Shown here piece after piece: positions 1 to 11,460 of a stretch of DNA of 64,000 bases; the stretch's first letter is position 1; every line of letters begins with the position of its first letter. Origin of the DNA: Petaurus breviceps papuanus (lineage: Eukaryota > Chordata > Mammalia > Diprotodontia > Petauridae); contig JAMXIF010000222.1 in NCBI GenBank assembly GCA_028583685.1, forward strand, positions 868,701-932,700, read 5' to 3'. The notes beneath the pieces are model-generated. The model saw nothing but the letters and a program-made list of their open reading frames with translations, was not told the DNA's origin and did no database searches. A program made the position numbers and the translations under genes.

Positions 1-309
1 AGGAAATGGCTAAGACAGAAGACTGAATCAAAAGTCCCTCTATGATCAGCAAACATATGAACTCAGCCAACAGCACATTGACAAAGACATGTCCAACAAG
101 TGGCTGTCACGCACATGTATTGTGCAAACATGGAAGAGGCTGATGATAACTCAAGACCAACTTATCACCATCAGAAATTCATGAGGGGTTATACTTATGG
201 AGCTGGACTATAGTGATCAATGGGGATTATGCAAGGAAAGAGCCTAAGTTGGGCAACACACCACTTCAGTCTGCAAGATAATAACAAACAATAATATCTA
301 TAAAACACT
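1..309. other. unique sequence, nothing recognised
   Basis: I see no gene, repeat family or simple repeat in this stretch. It is AT-rich and leads into a short L2-like tail. Confidence 0.5.
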
Positions 310-352
310 AGTACCTAGGCACATAGTAAGTGTTCAATAAATGCTTATTGAT
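310..352 (+). repeat. L2 LINE 3' tail fragment
   Basis: The stretch carries the L2 3' end pattern CACATAGTAAGTGTTCAATA followed by AATGCTTATTGA. It is only about 40 bp long, so the MIR 3' end, which shares this tail, cannot be excluded. Confidence 0.6.
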
Positions 353-469
353 TTCCTTGCCTTTTCTTCCCTTCCCTTTCCTTACTAAACCATTGTCCAC
401 AATTATCAGGATATGACATTGATCAATAAAAATCTTAAGGGCAATGTTTTTAATGCATATCGCTATCCC

Positions 470-757
470 CACTATGCGAAGTCTCCCAACTACCTGAGAC
501 GAAAAGCTTGCAGCATGCAGAGAACTAGCGGAAGACGTCAAACTCACTGGGCACAGGTGGAGGCATTTACCGTCTCCACCATCTTGTTTTGCTTTGGCGT
601 TATAGCAGAGATACTTTCAGCGAGAATATAGGAGATGAGTGCATGCATTAATAATTTTATTCACTTTCTGAAAACCAGTTATGTGTTCGGTCGGATAATC
701 CTACGTTGCTGCTGTGATTGGTCGGCTTCCGGAGTGAAGGACAGGCAAGAGCAGCGA
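470..757. other. CpG-rich patch in an otherwise CpG-poor window
   Basis: By eye about 14 CpG dinucleotides fall in about 290 bp, far more than in the flanking kilobases. The patch contains a CRE-like GACGTCA at about 535 and a YY1-like CCATCTTG at about 578. No exon or repeat was recognised here. It could be a small CpG island, a regulatory element or an unrecognised young insertion. Flanking sequence from 353 to 1270 otherwise shows nothing recognisable. Confidence 0.4.
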
Positions 758-1271
758 CAAGGGCTCTGCATGAGGTCTCCACACAGGGAGAAGCACTAGA
801 CCATTGGCACTGAGTTCAACCTTTGTCACACATACTTTCCACTACCATGATGGTTTAAGTTTAAGCTTATTCCTCCACGGCTGCTGTGCGTATTTGTGGA
901 AAGGAGTGGACCAGGTTTTTAGGAGAACATTTTGTATCTGAAAAAATACCTTTGGTAAAAGTTAAAAGCTATTTGAAAGTATTGGATGACTGTCAGGAAC
1001 TACTGCATTTGGTACTTAGGATATACAGTAGGAAAAGTACAGTAGATAAAAGGCACAAACTACCTGTGGAACCAAGCTGCAGAAGAGAACAATCAAGCAC
1101 CTGGGAAGCAGCCTGGATCTGGTCTGCAGACAGGCAACAGCCATAACTGCTTGGAGTCTTTTCCATTTCTGGGCAGGTGGCAAAAGTCCTTGGGATTTGT
1201 CTTCAAGGCTTTTCCTAACTTCACTTTTAAAGACTCCTAGAACAACAGGATGCTACAATCATTGCTAAATA

Positions 1272-1520
1272 TTATTCTATGGGTACTGAATGCCAGTGGA
1301 TTGAATCCTGGATTCAGAACCAGAAAGAACTGAGTTTGAATCCTGTCTGGGACAGTATGATCATGGATATGCTTCTTCATCTCTATTGGCCTCATTTTTT
1401 ACTCCTGAAAAATGGGCATAATGGAAACCCGTACCCCACAGGGGGTACACTGAGGATCAAATATGATAATATACATAAAGTGCTCTGCAAATGTTGAAGC
1501 TCTCTGTTGATTCAAACCAC
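1272..1520 (+). repeat. MIR-type SINE
   Basis: A diverged MIR: tRNA-like part (TTGAATCCTG), core region, then the 3' part AAATGGGCATAATGG and GATCAAATATGATAATATA, which matches the MIR pattern of 'one copy of GGATAATAA, then GGATTAAATGAGATAAT'. Confidence 0.65.
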
Positions 1521-1834
1521 TATTGTTCTGAGAAGTTCTGAAGTGTAGAAACTAGAGGCCCTGAATGCTAGAGGCTTAAACCCTCAAACCTTTGGGAAAG
1601 GGGGATAGTGACCTGGGATCAGTAGTATCCCAGTCACCCCCTTACACTTGGACTGATATATGCATTTAATTATAGCAACATGCAGCAGCAGTCAGATCCA
1701 TGGACTTTTGGCCCCCTAGAGCACCAGATACTTAGACCTTTGGAATAAGAGAGGTATATGGTATTTTGGAACCACAAAGTAATCTAATTACAGAGGAGGA
1801 AAGAACATCAAAGGTCATCTACTTCAATTTAATT
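1521..1834. other. unique sequence, nothing recognised
   Basis: No coding, repeat or structural signal was found here. Confidence 0.45.
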
Positions 1835-1837
1835 TGA

Positions 1838-2060
1838 CAAGCAATTGTTAAGAACCTAATACGTGCCAAGTGTTATGTTAGACACTAGGCATACAAAGAC
1901 CTTGACTTAGTTCCTGCCTTCAAAGACCTCACAGAATTTAAGAGGTGTTGTGCAGTGGTTATTAAAAATAGATGAAATCTATATGCACAATATATGAAAA
2001 TAATCTGCAACAATCCAATAGAGAGCTGATAAAAGTGGAGCAAATGGAACGAATGCTAGA
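1838..2060 (-). repeat. L2 LINE 3' end, antisense
   Basis: Read on the plus strand it follows the reverse complement of the L2 3' UTR: GCAATTGTTAAGAACCTAAT, then a GCCAAGTGTTATGTTAGACA stretch, then CATACAAAGACC. It is diverged and loses similarity toward 2060. The following 2061-2470 shows nothing recognisable. Confidence 0.65.
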
Positions 2061-2474
2061 GTTATTGAGGAAATGGATGCAACAAGATGGCCTATGGTTA
2101 GATATACAGGATGAGGGATAGTGGAGAGTTGATAACACAAAGTTTCAGCTTAGGTGCCTGGAAGGATCATGTTTCCCTCAACAGACATAAGGGAATTAGG
2201 GAGTGTGAAGGGTTTGGGGGAAAGCTGATGGGTTCTGTTGTGGATGTACAGAGTTTGAGAAGCCAAGATGCCCAATGGACAGTTAGTAATGTGGCACTGG
2301 GACTTTGGAGTCTGTGGTCTAGGAATCATCTGTAAAGAGATTTTTTTTAATCACAGTAGCTGCTGATGGTAACAAGAGAGAATACAGAAAGAGATAAGGA
2401 GAGGACAGGACAGAGACTTGAGACTTCTATAACTATAACCACAGGTAAGTTGTGAGATGTCAATGCTGATTTGT

Positions 2475-2645
2475 TCCTTTCAATAATTTAAGGACCCCCC
2501 CCCCCCCCGCTCTAACATTCTTTGTTCTAAGATACCTCCCTGTTCTGACATTCCATGCTTTAGATACAAAGGTTCTTTCCAAATCTGACATTCTATAGTC
2601 TTTACTTTTAAATGCCCTCTAACTCTGTCATTTCAAAGTTTCAGC
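2475..2645 (+). repeat. degenerate about 33-bp minisatellite, array 1
   Basis: Four to five imperfect units share the pattern CTCTAACATTCTTTGTTCTA, with ACATTC and GTTCTAAG cores recurring about every 33 bp. A run of C (about 2495-2508) sits inside. The unit resembles the 3' terminus of MIR3/L3 elements. Six other arrays with the same unit occur in this window. Confidence 0.65.
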
Positions 2646-4500
2646 CTGGAGAGAATTCTGGGAAGATGGCAGTGTAGGTCAGAAAATTCCAAACTCTCCA
2701 GATTTCCCCCATAAACAAGACAAAAAAGTGCCTCAGGGCAAACATAGAGCAGTAAAAACAAGGAAGAGTTGGGGTAGAACAGTGGTCCTCTTGGAACAAC
2801 TGAAAGAAAAATCAAAAGACTGAAGTTTGGCCCTGGTGAAGTGTAAACAGCTCCAGGCTAGTTCTACTGAAACAACAAGCCACTGAGCTCTGGGGCTAGC
2901 TGGACTGGGAAATAGCCTGGGCCCCAGCCACAGGAATTTTCACCTCCCAGACAGTGTGGGGAGTCAGTATCTGACTGAGGAAGATTGAAGGAAATTTTCC
3001 AGGACAAAGACACCAGCAATAGCTGTGCTACTGAGATGTAGTGAGAAGGAAGCAGCATACTCCTAGTGAGTGCAGAATCAGTGGTGGTGGAGATGCCACT
3101 GGAGGTAGGCACTCACAGGAGGGCAGAATTCTTGGTTTTGGTTCCAAACCAGAGGGGGGAACTGCAGGAGGATCTGAGGCCAGAGGCACCTCCGTACCCC
3201 AGGACTAGAGGTTATTACAATAACAAACTTCTATAAATTAAAAACAAAGCAGACAAAAAAGAAAGAGCAACCATAGAAAATAACTGTGGGAATAGAGAAG
3301 ACTGGGGCTCATCTTCAGAGGAGGATATTGAAGCAAAAAGCAAAAAAAAAAAGGCTCTGCTACTTCAAAGGGTAATGTCAAGTGGTCAGCTGCCCAAAAA
3401 GAATTCATAGAAGAGCTTTCAAAAAGACTTTAACAATGAAATAAGAGAGATTGATGAAAAAAATTTAAAAAGAAAATAAGAAGAATCCAAGAAAAACAAG
3501 ATTATGGAAAGAAAGTCAACTGACTAGAAATGGAGATCTAGGGTATTAAGAAAGAAAATGACTCCTTGAAAATGAGAATTGGGTAACGGGAAGCCAGTGA
3601 AGTTATAAGAGAACAAGAAATAACAAAACAAAATCTAAAGAATGAACAAATAGAAGAGAAAGTGAAACATCTCATAAGAAAAACAACTAGTCTGGGGAAA
3701 CAGATCAAGGAGAGAAAACATCATAATAATTGGGCTACCTGAAAGCTATGATTAAAAAATAATCTTGATATAAGAATATAAGAAATAATTAAAGATAATT
3801 GTTCTGTAGTGTTAGAACAAGAGTAGGAAGTAGAAATAGAAAAAAAAATCCACCAATCACTACCTGAGAGAGATCCTACAAGGAAAACCTACATGTATAT
3901 CATAGTTAAATTCTGCAACCCCCAGCTCAAGGACAAAATATTCAGAGTAACAAGGAAAAAACAATTCAAATGTGGGGTAGGCAAAGTCTGAATCACACAA
4001 GACCTAGTAGTGGCAACTCTTAAAGACCTCAGATCTTGGAACACTTTATAACAGAGCAAAATAACTGGGGTTGCTGAAAATATCATACCCTACAAAGTTA
4101 AGCCCAATCCTGAATGAAAATAAAATTGATAGTCAATTAATTGCCAGGCTTTCATGATTTTGTTGCAAAAGACCTGAAATCAATAGAAAGTTTTGAGATA
4201 CAAGAACAAAGAGAAACATAAAGTAAACATCAAAGACGAATTGCAATGGACAGACTGTTTACTTTTTATATGAGGAAATCTAAATCATATGTCTAAGACT
4301 GTTAATAGGAATTGAGTAGATTGAAAAAAATGATTGGGGTAGGGTTGAGTATGATGTGATAGTAAAAAGTAAACCATTTAAGTCTAGTAAAAGGTAAAAT
4401 TAATTATCTTATACAAATGAGGTGAAAGAGGAAGAACTGACTCAGAAGAGTTAGATGGGGGAGGAGGGCTGGCAGTTCTGGAACCCTACTCTCCTCAGGA
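2646..4500 (+). mobile_element. HAL1-like (half-L1) element, 5' UTR and ORF1 part
   Basis: The start near GGGAAGATGGCAGTG resembles the 5' UTR opening of marsupial L1-type elements. A GA-rich stretch resembling L1 ORF1 follows, with ATTGGGCTACCTGAAAGC (ORF1 RRM region, read as IIGLPES in intact relatives) near 3730 and AAGGACAAAATATTC near 3930. ORF1 is heavily decayed, with many stops and shifts. HAL1 elements are known to carry ORF1 but no reverse transcriptase, and no ORF2 reverse transcriptase is seen downstream here. Confidence 0.7.
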
Positions 4501-4519
4501 ATGGATTAGAAAAGCAACA

Positions 4520-4549
4520 ATACACACACACACACACATACACACATAA
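4520..4549. repeat. CA microsatellite
   Basis: A short ACACAC run with two ATAC interruptions. Confidence 0.9.
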
Positions 4550-5027
4550 AAGTCTTCTAAATTCAGAAAGAAATACAAAGCTAAGGGAATAGGGAGAAGG
4601 GATGGATTTTTAGAGGTAGAGGGAATCCAATAGGACAAAGGGTGTTACAGAAGGGTGTCTAGATCAATGGGGTAGGGAAAGGATGAGGAAGGGATCTTTG
4701 GGGAAGTAGGTTAAGTGGTTGAGGGTAGAAGTAAATAGAGGAGCCAGGAGGGAGAGTAAATAATAGATACAAGCAAACATCAAATGAAATTCAGGAGTAG
4801 AATTTATTAGGGGAAAAAAGAGGGGCAGAAATCATACACTATATGTCAGCTATATTAATATTGTCTTAGACTATTTAAATAACTAGACAGCATAAGGTGT
4901 AGGAAATGATGGCTTTGTGAACTTAGAAAAATAAGGAAAGACTTGGACTTATGAAGGAAGATGTTTTCTAACCTCAGAGAAACAGAGGACAAGCAAGTAT
5001 AATATCATGCTACAAGAGATGCCCATG

Positions 5028-5230
5028 AATGTATATGTCTATATATGAGTATTATTATAGATAGCTAAATATTCCTATGTGTATATAAGTATATGTATAT
5101 TGTGTATGTATGTTTTGTGTATATGCATGTGTATGAATATGTACATAAGTATGTATTTAGATGAATATATGTGTATATGCACACAGATGTTTATAGATGT
5201 ATGTTTATATAACTGTATCTATATATCTCC
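5028..5230. repeat. TA/TG-rich microsatellite-like tract
   Basis: Imperfect GTATATGTATAT and TGTGTATGTATG units span about 200 bp. HAL1 relatives carry a TA/CA tract after ORF1, so this may be a native part of the element that expanded. Confidence 0.8.
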
Positions 5231-5708
5231 AGGCTTAATTGTAGCCTTCCCAGGACAAGTGGGGAAGGGGAAAAAAGGAAGAAGGTAAAAAGTGCACAGC
5301 AGAGAACAAAACAAAACCCACAAGGAAGCAAAGAGAAGATGCACAGCTCTGAGCACAATGTGGAGTATTCCTTACAAACGCTTTCTTGAAATGGAAATTT
5401 AATGCTGTATATTTTAAATTCTCTCTCACATTCTGCTGGGCACATGGCAATTCTTTCCCCCCCTTATTTTGCATTTAAGTTTAAAATGTTTCTTTTTCTT
5501 TTCTTATTGTGTATTTAAGTTTTAGAATAAAAAATAGAGTAAAAAAGTTTCACCCCTATTATTCTCTCTGCATGAACATGCGTGCATGTAGAATTGTAAT
5601 GCAAACAATGTATACTGGAACTCAAGAGAGAGATAAACTGATATGTGCATTTAGGAATCATTTCTATAAAGATACTGATTGAAACTTTGGGATATAATAA
5701 GATCAATG

Positions 5709-5875
5709 AGGGAGAGAGACAGAAATGCAGAGAGAGAGACAGAGAGAGAGAGAGACAGACAGAGAGAGAGAGAAACAGAGAGAGAGAGACAGACAGACAG
5801 AGAGGCAGAGAGACACAGAGAGAGACAGAGAGAGAGGCAGAGAGACACAGAGAGAGACAGAGAGAGAGAGGAAAC

Positions 5876-5915
<40 letters not shown>
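5709..5915. repeat. GAGA/GACA polypurine microsatellite
   Basis: About 200 bp of GAGAGA with regular GACAGA interruptions and nearly pure purine on the plus strand. It is capable in principle of triplex structure. All open frames here are repeat artefacts. Confidence 0.95.
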
Positions 5916-5917
<2 letters not shown>

Positions 5918-6404
5918 GTTTAGACATAGAACAGAAGACCCAGGAGGCTTTAGAGTAAACACAGGGAAAGGTGTGGATATAGAGGATAATTTCATCAAAT
6001 ATAATGAAATGTTTAGGTAGAGACTTTAGTAAAAAAAAAAAAACAACAGCAATGTTACAAAAACCCAATGAGGACTTCTGAGTAGGAAGGAAGCATGAGA
6101 GGTTATACAGGAGCTCAGTTCTCCTATGTTTTTTTTTTTCCAGCAAAGATCTATGAAGAAGAGCAGATCAAATAATGATGAAGAAATCTAAAAAGAAACA
6201 ATAGTCCAGGATTTTAGAAAAAAAAGAGTCAAAAGCCTGGAAGTCCTCTTCTTGGGCAGCCACCAGCTACAGGTTAACAAATGACAAGTTTTGCACTATT
6301 CTGACAGATATAGTCTGGAGCCCCTGAAGCCTGGAGAGCTCTGTGTCTGCAGAGATGGAAGCCAAGAAGGCTTGGCAGGGAAGCCCTATATAAGATAGGA
6401 ACCT

Positions 6405-6731
6405 GCAGCTCTCTGACCAATCGGACAAATGGTCCAAAGATATGGGCAGTTTTCAAAAGATGAAAATCCAATGATCAACAATCAACAGTATTAAAAGAAA
6501 TGCTCCAAAGCACTAGCAAGAATGAAGACATTTCTTTTCTTCTACCTTATACTCATCTGGTTGGCAAAACCAACAAAAACGGAAAATCAAGGGGCTAGTG
6601 GAAGGGACGCAGTCAGATTTGTCCAGCCATTCTAGAGGGATATCACTGCCAGACATATAACCTGGAAAGATCAAGGACAAAGGGTAAGGACCTTCATGTG
6701 TGAATATCTTTATAGGAGCCCTTTTGTATCA
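6405..6731 (+). mobile_element. L1/HAL1 3' half, first piece
   Basis: ACAAATGGTCCAAAGATATG, then GCAGTTTTCAAAAGATGAAA, then AAATGCTCCAAAGCACTA follow the marsupial L1/HAL1 3' region in order. The series ends at TATAGGAGCCCTTTTGT, where intact relatives continue with a GGTGGCAAA-type sequence. Here the similarity stops and resumes at about 7695. Confidence 0.7.
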
Positions 6732-7694
6732 ACCATCACCTATAGAGATGCTGAGGATAGCCACTGGCACTAATAAGCCACATCCACACCGATCTGGCTC
6801 ACCATGTCTCTCCCTCATGGTTCTGTAAGTATCCTCTGAGGGATCAAATATGCCATTCTAACGATGTTGACTTGAGCCCCCATAATGGCATATTCTTACC
6901 AACATCTACTGTCAGTTACAGTTAGTATCTCCCCTTTATCACTGATAGACCTAATGCTTAACACCGATCAATATAACAAGTTAATGTTAGTATTTTTTAC
7001 AAAGGGAGATTCACTGGGACAATATAGCAAGGACAAATGTTACTAAGCATTTCCCTCAATATCAGGTTTACATAGTTCCTTTTTCCTCCTTCATCCCTGG
7101 GGAGAGGAGGCTCTAAAATAAAATGTTTGCATTTATCCCACAAAGTTCATTCGAGAATATACCATAGCCTTTGGACAAGGTGATTCCTAGTTACATAGCA
7201 AAGTGCCTTGGCTTCCATCTACTGCTGGGCTAACCACCACCCCCAGCTTGGGCACTATAGTATGAGCTCAAATTGCTGGAACTTGTGAAGCTTACAAGGT
7301 CACAGACATATAAGAACAGGATAGCCTAGACAAAATAGAAACAGAAAACATAGTAGGGTTATTAGATCATGATTTCCTGGTGTCAAGGTCTTAAACCCCA
7401 CCCATTGTGTACTCTTCCCTTTAATGGAGCCAAAAGAGATGCAGGCTCATGTCAGCTGCCATGATATTCTTTTATGCATTCTAGGTTCCAGCTCAACAGA
7501 CATTTGAAAAATCTGTCCTTATGACACAATACATAGCCAAGAAAGTCATAGAGTACATTCTCATGCTTTGAAGTGAACAGGGTCCTTAATTAAACATTCC
7601 TAAAAGCTGGCTTACCAAGTATACCATGTGGGGTGGCAGCAGGCAGAATGCCATACATGCTTAAAGGTAGGAACTTTCATTGGCTGCCTCCCCT
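6732..7694. mobile_element. unidentified insertion of about 0.96 kb inside the HAL1-like element
   Basis: The flanks are adjacent pieces of one L1-type 3' region, so this block should be a later insertion. It contains no open frame, no poly-A tail and no clear terminal repeat that I can define. An AATAAA motif lies near 7119. An old LTR or a DNA transposon are both possible; I do not recognise the family. Confidence 0.45.
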
Positions 7695-8410
7695 AGAATC
7701 CCAAACTGGAAAATAAAGGGATGTCTATCAATAGGGGAATAGTTGTACAAATTAAGGTACATGAATATAATCGATTATTATTGCAGTTCAAAAATGCTTA
7801 AAGGGTCTGATTCAGAGAAAATTGGGAAGATTTGTATCAACTGACACATAGTAATGTGAGTATATTGACAACAAAATTGAAAAGTAAAGCAATAACAAAA
7901 AAACAACCTCAAGCATTCTGACCAATGTGATAAATTATGGCTAGTCCTGAGGCATGATGACAGAGAGATGATGTACTAGAAGGTGCAGAATAAATTATAC
8001 ATTTTAGAACAGAGTCAATGTATAGACAGACTTCTTTTGCTTAAATAGGCTATTTAAAAATTGTTAAGGGTATATTATTTCTTTGTAGGGTGACAATAAC
8101 TTGGAAGAGAGGACTACTAATCGTGATATCAAATGTAAAGAAAAATAAAGAAAATAAGGATGAAGGATTTAAAAGAATGTACCAAAGAGAACAGAAGGCA
8201 ATTTGGATAGAAATGTAGAAAAGCAGAACAGCTTTACAACTAATGCATTGAATTTGTTATCTGCTTTTGAAGAGGAAATGAGCTGGATAGGGCGGAGAAT
8301 CTAAGTTTCATATCCAACCTATTTTTAACTTCACTGTACATGGAAATATTCATGGTTGTTGGTATTTGTCAGATTTAGAAAATAAAAAAATAAACCAATA
8401 TAAGGGAGGA
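7695..8410 (+). mobile_element. L1/HAL1 3' half, second piece, to the 3' end
   Basis: It resumes at AACTGGAAAATAAAGGGATG and CTATCAATAGGGGAATAGTT, then continues through the known 3' UTR order (AATAATGTGAG-like, TTGACAAC, AATAAAG) to an AAATAAAAAAATAAA-like end near 8395. It is diverged at many sites. Together with the 5' part this makes an element of roughly 4.8 kb excluding the insertion. Confidence 0.65.
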
Positions 8411-8990
8411 GATATGATCTAGGAAACGGTATAACAGGGTATATATATGCAGGGTACATGCAGGGTATAACACAACGTCCTATTCTTCAGGAAGATTATT
8501 ATTCATTTCTACTTCATTGATGTGTTCTTAACATGCCATTTTAACCTGAATTGATCCTCATTTCTCCTGTTTTAGTGCATTTTCTTTTGTGAGGAGAAAG
8601 TGTTTCTTGGTATTTCCCAGTCCGTTCTCCCCTGCTGTAATTTCGCTAAATGTGTCCATCCTGTTGCCATTTAGCAGAACAGAGTTCTCTCAGCATGCTT
8701 TGTTTTAATAGAACAAGTTCAGTTGAACAAAATAGAAATCTTTTTGAATTTTTTTCCCCATAAGGAATGTCAGGATCCAAACTTTCTAAGAAAGGCAAGC
8801 AAAGTTTGGGGAATAGCATTTAGAAGATCAGTGTCATGGATACTTAGCAGAATTACAGATTGACACATGAGGAACGCTCAACTAAGTGTGGGGCCAGCAG
8901 AACATGAAGTCTGAGGAAGCATTAGGTGATAAATGTGTCTGTGTGACAAAGCACCAGGGGGATGAGTGGGAATGAGGTATTTTTTAAACC
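8411..8990. other. unique AT-rich sequence
   Basis: A short duplication of TGCAGGGTA(TA)AC-like units lies at 8436-8472. The block 8570-8720 is AT-rich, lacks repeat signatures and looks like a possible conserved non-coding block. No exon was seen. Confidence 0.4.
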
Positions 8991-9002
8991 TTATTTAAGT
9001 AA

Positions 9003-9260
9003 CTAAATCTAGAATGTTGGCTCTAGTAGGCAGCTTAGAAGATAGAACATTTAATGTCACAGTTGAATTGTACCTTAGAACATAGACCATAGAATAGTGG
9101 AGCTGATTGAGGTCTTAGAACATGGAACTTCAAAGTTGGCAGGGATGTAGGTACATTACACATAGAATGATCAGATTTGGGAGGGACCATAATACATTGA
9201 ACAGAATGACATGGCTTGAGAGATCACAGAATGTGGAACAAAAATGTTCGGTGGAATAAT
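9003..9260 (-). repeat. degenerate about 33-bp minisatellite, array 2 (antisense)
   Basis: The plus strand repeats the reverse complement of the unit: CTTAGAACATAGA, GAATAGTGGAGCTGA, GGTCTTAGAACATGGAAC. About seven imperfect units are present. Confidence 0.65.
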
Positions 9261-9261
9261 C

Positions 9262-9335
9262 ATTATAAAAATAGCTAGTATTTACATAGGGTCTCAAAAG
9301 GCTTTACAATATCAAATACTCCACAGAGTTATGCT
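9262..9335 (-). repeat. MIR 3' fragment
   Basis: ATAAAAATAGCTAGTATTTA and GGCTTTACAATATC match the reverse complement of the MIR 3' part. The following 9336-10119 shows no recognisable element or gene. Confidence 0.5.
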
Positions 9336-10119
9336 GGCAATACTGAGAAGTCTTCAAGTCTAGCCCTTCTTGATCCATAGAGGAGTAATAGAGATGCACA
9401 TACGGGAGTGACCTGTTTATCATCACATGGATGGTAGCAAATTTATGGCAAGTGTTGGGGCAGGAGGTGGGAAGCAGCCTGCTGCAAGGGGCTGAGCCAA
9501 GGGAGAGAGAGTATCCACATTGCAACCAAGTAATCACTGCTCTCATTTGCGTATCAGTACCAAACATGCTGGCAGACAGATCTAACTTTGAAGATACCAG
9601 TAACTTAGCAAAAAGGGAAGCTTATCAGGAATGTGACTCTGTGTTCTGAATACCTTGAGGACACTGGGTTCTGTACCCAAGCCAGAGCTTTCATTATCAG
9701 CCTTCATTATTAAAGCATCCCTATGATAGTAGGTCAGGCAAATAAACACTGTAACAGTGGAGAGCCTGGGGAGGTTTCTAAATCCCAAGTTCAACAGCAA
9801 TTTATCTTTGGGCTTCCTCCTGCTTATCGGTCCTTCCTTCCCACAGTTCCTAGCCACCTCATCCCTAAATCACCAAGTAGCCTTCCTTTGCTCATTGTGT
9901 CCTTGGTCCTTAAGTATCTTTCCACCCCCCCATCCCCCAACCCAAATCTATATCCTGGGGGGTCTGATGACCCAGTCTAATGAGCCATTTCTCATAAAGC
10001 ACTTCTCCAAAACATGGCATCATTCATTCCTCTCTCCATCCTTTCTCCTTCCCCTCTGCTTCCCCAGAGGACTTTGTATGGTTGGCCTCATTTAAAGGAG
10101 TCACTATATCCCTTTGGAA

Positions 10120-10301
10120 CAGGGGTAATTAATCTTTTTTCCCATCACAGATCTCTTGGAAATCTGGTAGAGTCAGTGGGGACCCTTTCTCAAAATATTG
10201 GTTTTAAATAACAAAATATACAGGATTGCAAAGGAAGTGAAACAGATCACAACACAGCTCTCATTTTTTTAATTCCATGGGCCACAAGTTAAGAACCCCT
10301 G
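10120..10301 (+). mobile_element. small hAT-like non-autonomous DNA transposon
   Basis: The ends form an imperfect terminal inverted repeat, CAGGGGTAATTAAT against the reverse of AGTTAAGAACCCCTG. The flanking 8-mers CTTTGGAA and CCTTGCAG agree at 5 of 8 positions, consistent with an old 8-bp hAT target duplication. The interior lacks coding sequence. Confidence 0.6.
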
Positions 10302-10768
10302 CCTTGCAGGTAATTGTTGACCTTGAAGCAGTAAGACTTCGATCAGGGCCTGCATTGGATGCCCACTGAGCAGGTCACTGAAACAAGTTACTTAAACCAT
10401 CAGTGCTCTTGGAACATCTTCAGGCCTCCAAGCGGTAAAGCGATAACCTGCATTAGTAGATGTACTTTCTTCCTGCAGAAGCTCTCTTTACTGGTGAAAG
10501 CACAGGTATAGTCCTATCACATTCCTTACTCACGGTTGCATGTGCTTGCCATTGTCCCTTTCCCAGTGGGATTTCTTCTGTTTTTTTCTTAGCCCAAACT
10601 AGAGGTAACGCGACTTACCCAAGGTCATTTAGATAGCAAATAGCCAGGGTAGGATTGGAATGCATGGTCTTTGGACTACAGACCCAGTGTACCATCTAGG
10701 ACACCATACTGCCTTCCTTGCTTGCCTTTCCTACCTAAGCCACAAGAATATACTGACTATACTAAGTC
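10302..10768. other. unique sequence, nothing recognised
   Basis: A weak MIR-like tail (CAAGGTCATTTAGATAGCAA) lies near 10620. Nothing else was recognised. Confidence 0.4.
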
Positions 10769-10923
10769 TTTTTTTTTTGAGGGGGAAGGCAGGGCAATTG
10801 GGGTTAAGTGACTTTCCCAAGGTCACACGGCTAGTAAGTGTTAAGTGTCTGAGGCTGGATTTTACCTCGGGTCCTCCTGACTCCAGGGCCGGTGCTCTAT
10901 TCACTGCACCACCTGGCCACCCC
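10769..10923 (-). mobile_element. tRNA-derived marsupial SINE, antisense
   Basis: The plus strand runs from a T-rich tail through GCAATTGGGGTTAAGTGACT and GTCACACGGCTAGTAAGTGT to GCACCACCTGGCCACCCC. This is the reverse complement of a full SINE with box-B-like GTTCAAATCC region. Its length of about 150 bp is usual for the family. Confidence 0.85.
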
Positions 10924-10989
10924 TATGTAAGTTCTAGTACTCAAAATGGTCTCTTTTTCTTCGTCAGCATCTTCTGAGGCTGCTGGCTG

Positions 10990-11460
10990 TTGTCTGCTTC
11001 TCTCCCTTCTCTCCAGCCCAGCCTCCCCATTAACAGCTGTTGAATTATTTCTCTGAGCCGATTTCTACACAGAGCACTAACGGAGGAGGAAGCAGTGACA
11101 CCGAGCTTTGAAAGACTGAGAGGTTTGTTGCTGGCAGCTGCTAAATAATAGATCTTGATTTGAGCTTATTGTGGTTTTCTGTCTTTTTCCTTGGAAAAGA
11201 AGTAAGGCTAGTGATAATGCCGAGGCCAGCGTGCCAGGTGTGGAATTGGCCTCCTCCCCCAGTACAGAAGGAGGGACGAGCTTTCAGCCTCAGGCTCTTG
11301 GGCTCTCAAAGGCACCAGGGCTTTGTGAGTGGAAAAGGGAGCCCACGGCTCCAGAAGGGCAGGGAGGTTAGGGTCAAAATGGAAAAATCAATACCTACAG
11401 AAAATGAGAATTAGCCAAAATAAAGGAAACTAAATTATAAAACCCCTTTAACGGACATGT
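10990..11460. other. unique block, possible regulatory DNA
   Basis: Two CAGCTG E-boxes (11034 and 11135), a TGTGGTTT RUNX-like site (11170) and an AT-rich CTAAATAATAG lie within 150 bp. No repeat family was recognised. Open frames here are short and unsupported. Confidence 0.3.

Larger units (their letters stand above)
4501..6404 (+). mobile_element. probable middle part of the HAL1-like element, with simple repeats
   Basis: This is purine-rich non-coding sequence (AGGGAGAAGGGATGG, AGGGAAAGGATGAGG) like the long stretch between ORF1 and the 3' UTR in HAL1 copies. It includes CA, TA/TG and GA simple repeats listed separately. The assignment is by composition and position between two recognisable L1-type halves. 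The part at 6060-6400 matches nothing I know and may be a separate insertion. Confidence 0.45.

Noticed and set aside
5645-6146. Several open frames of 77-147 codons on both strands
   Set aside because: They are Arg/Glu or Ser/Leu translations of the GAGA/GACA microsatellite.
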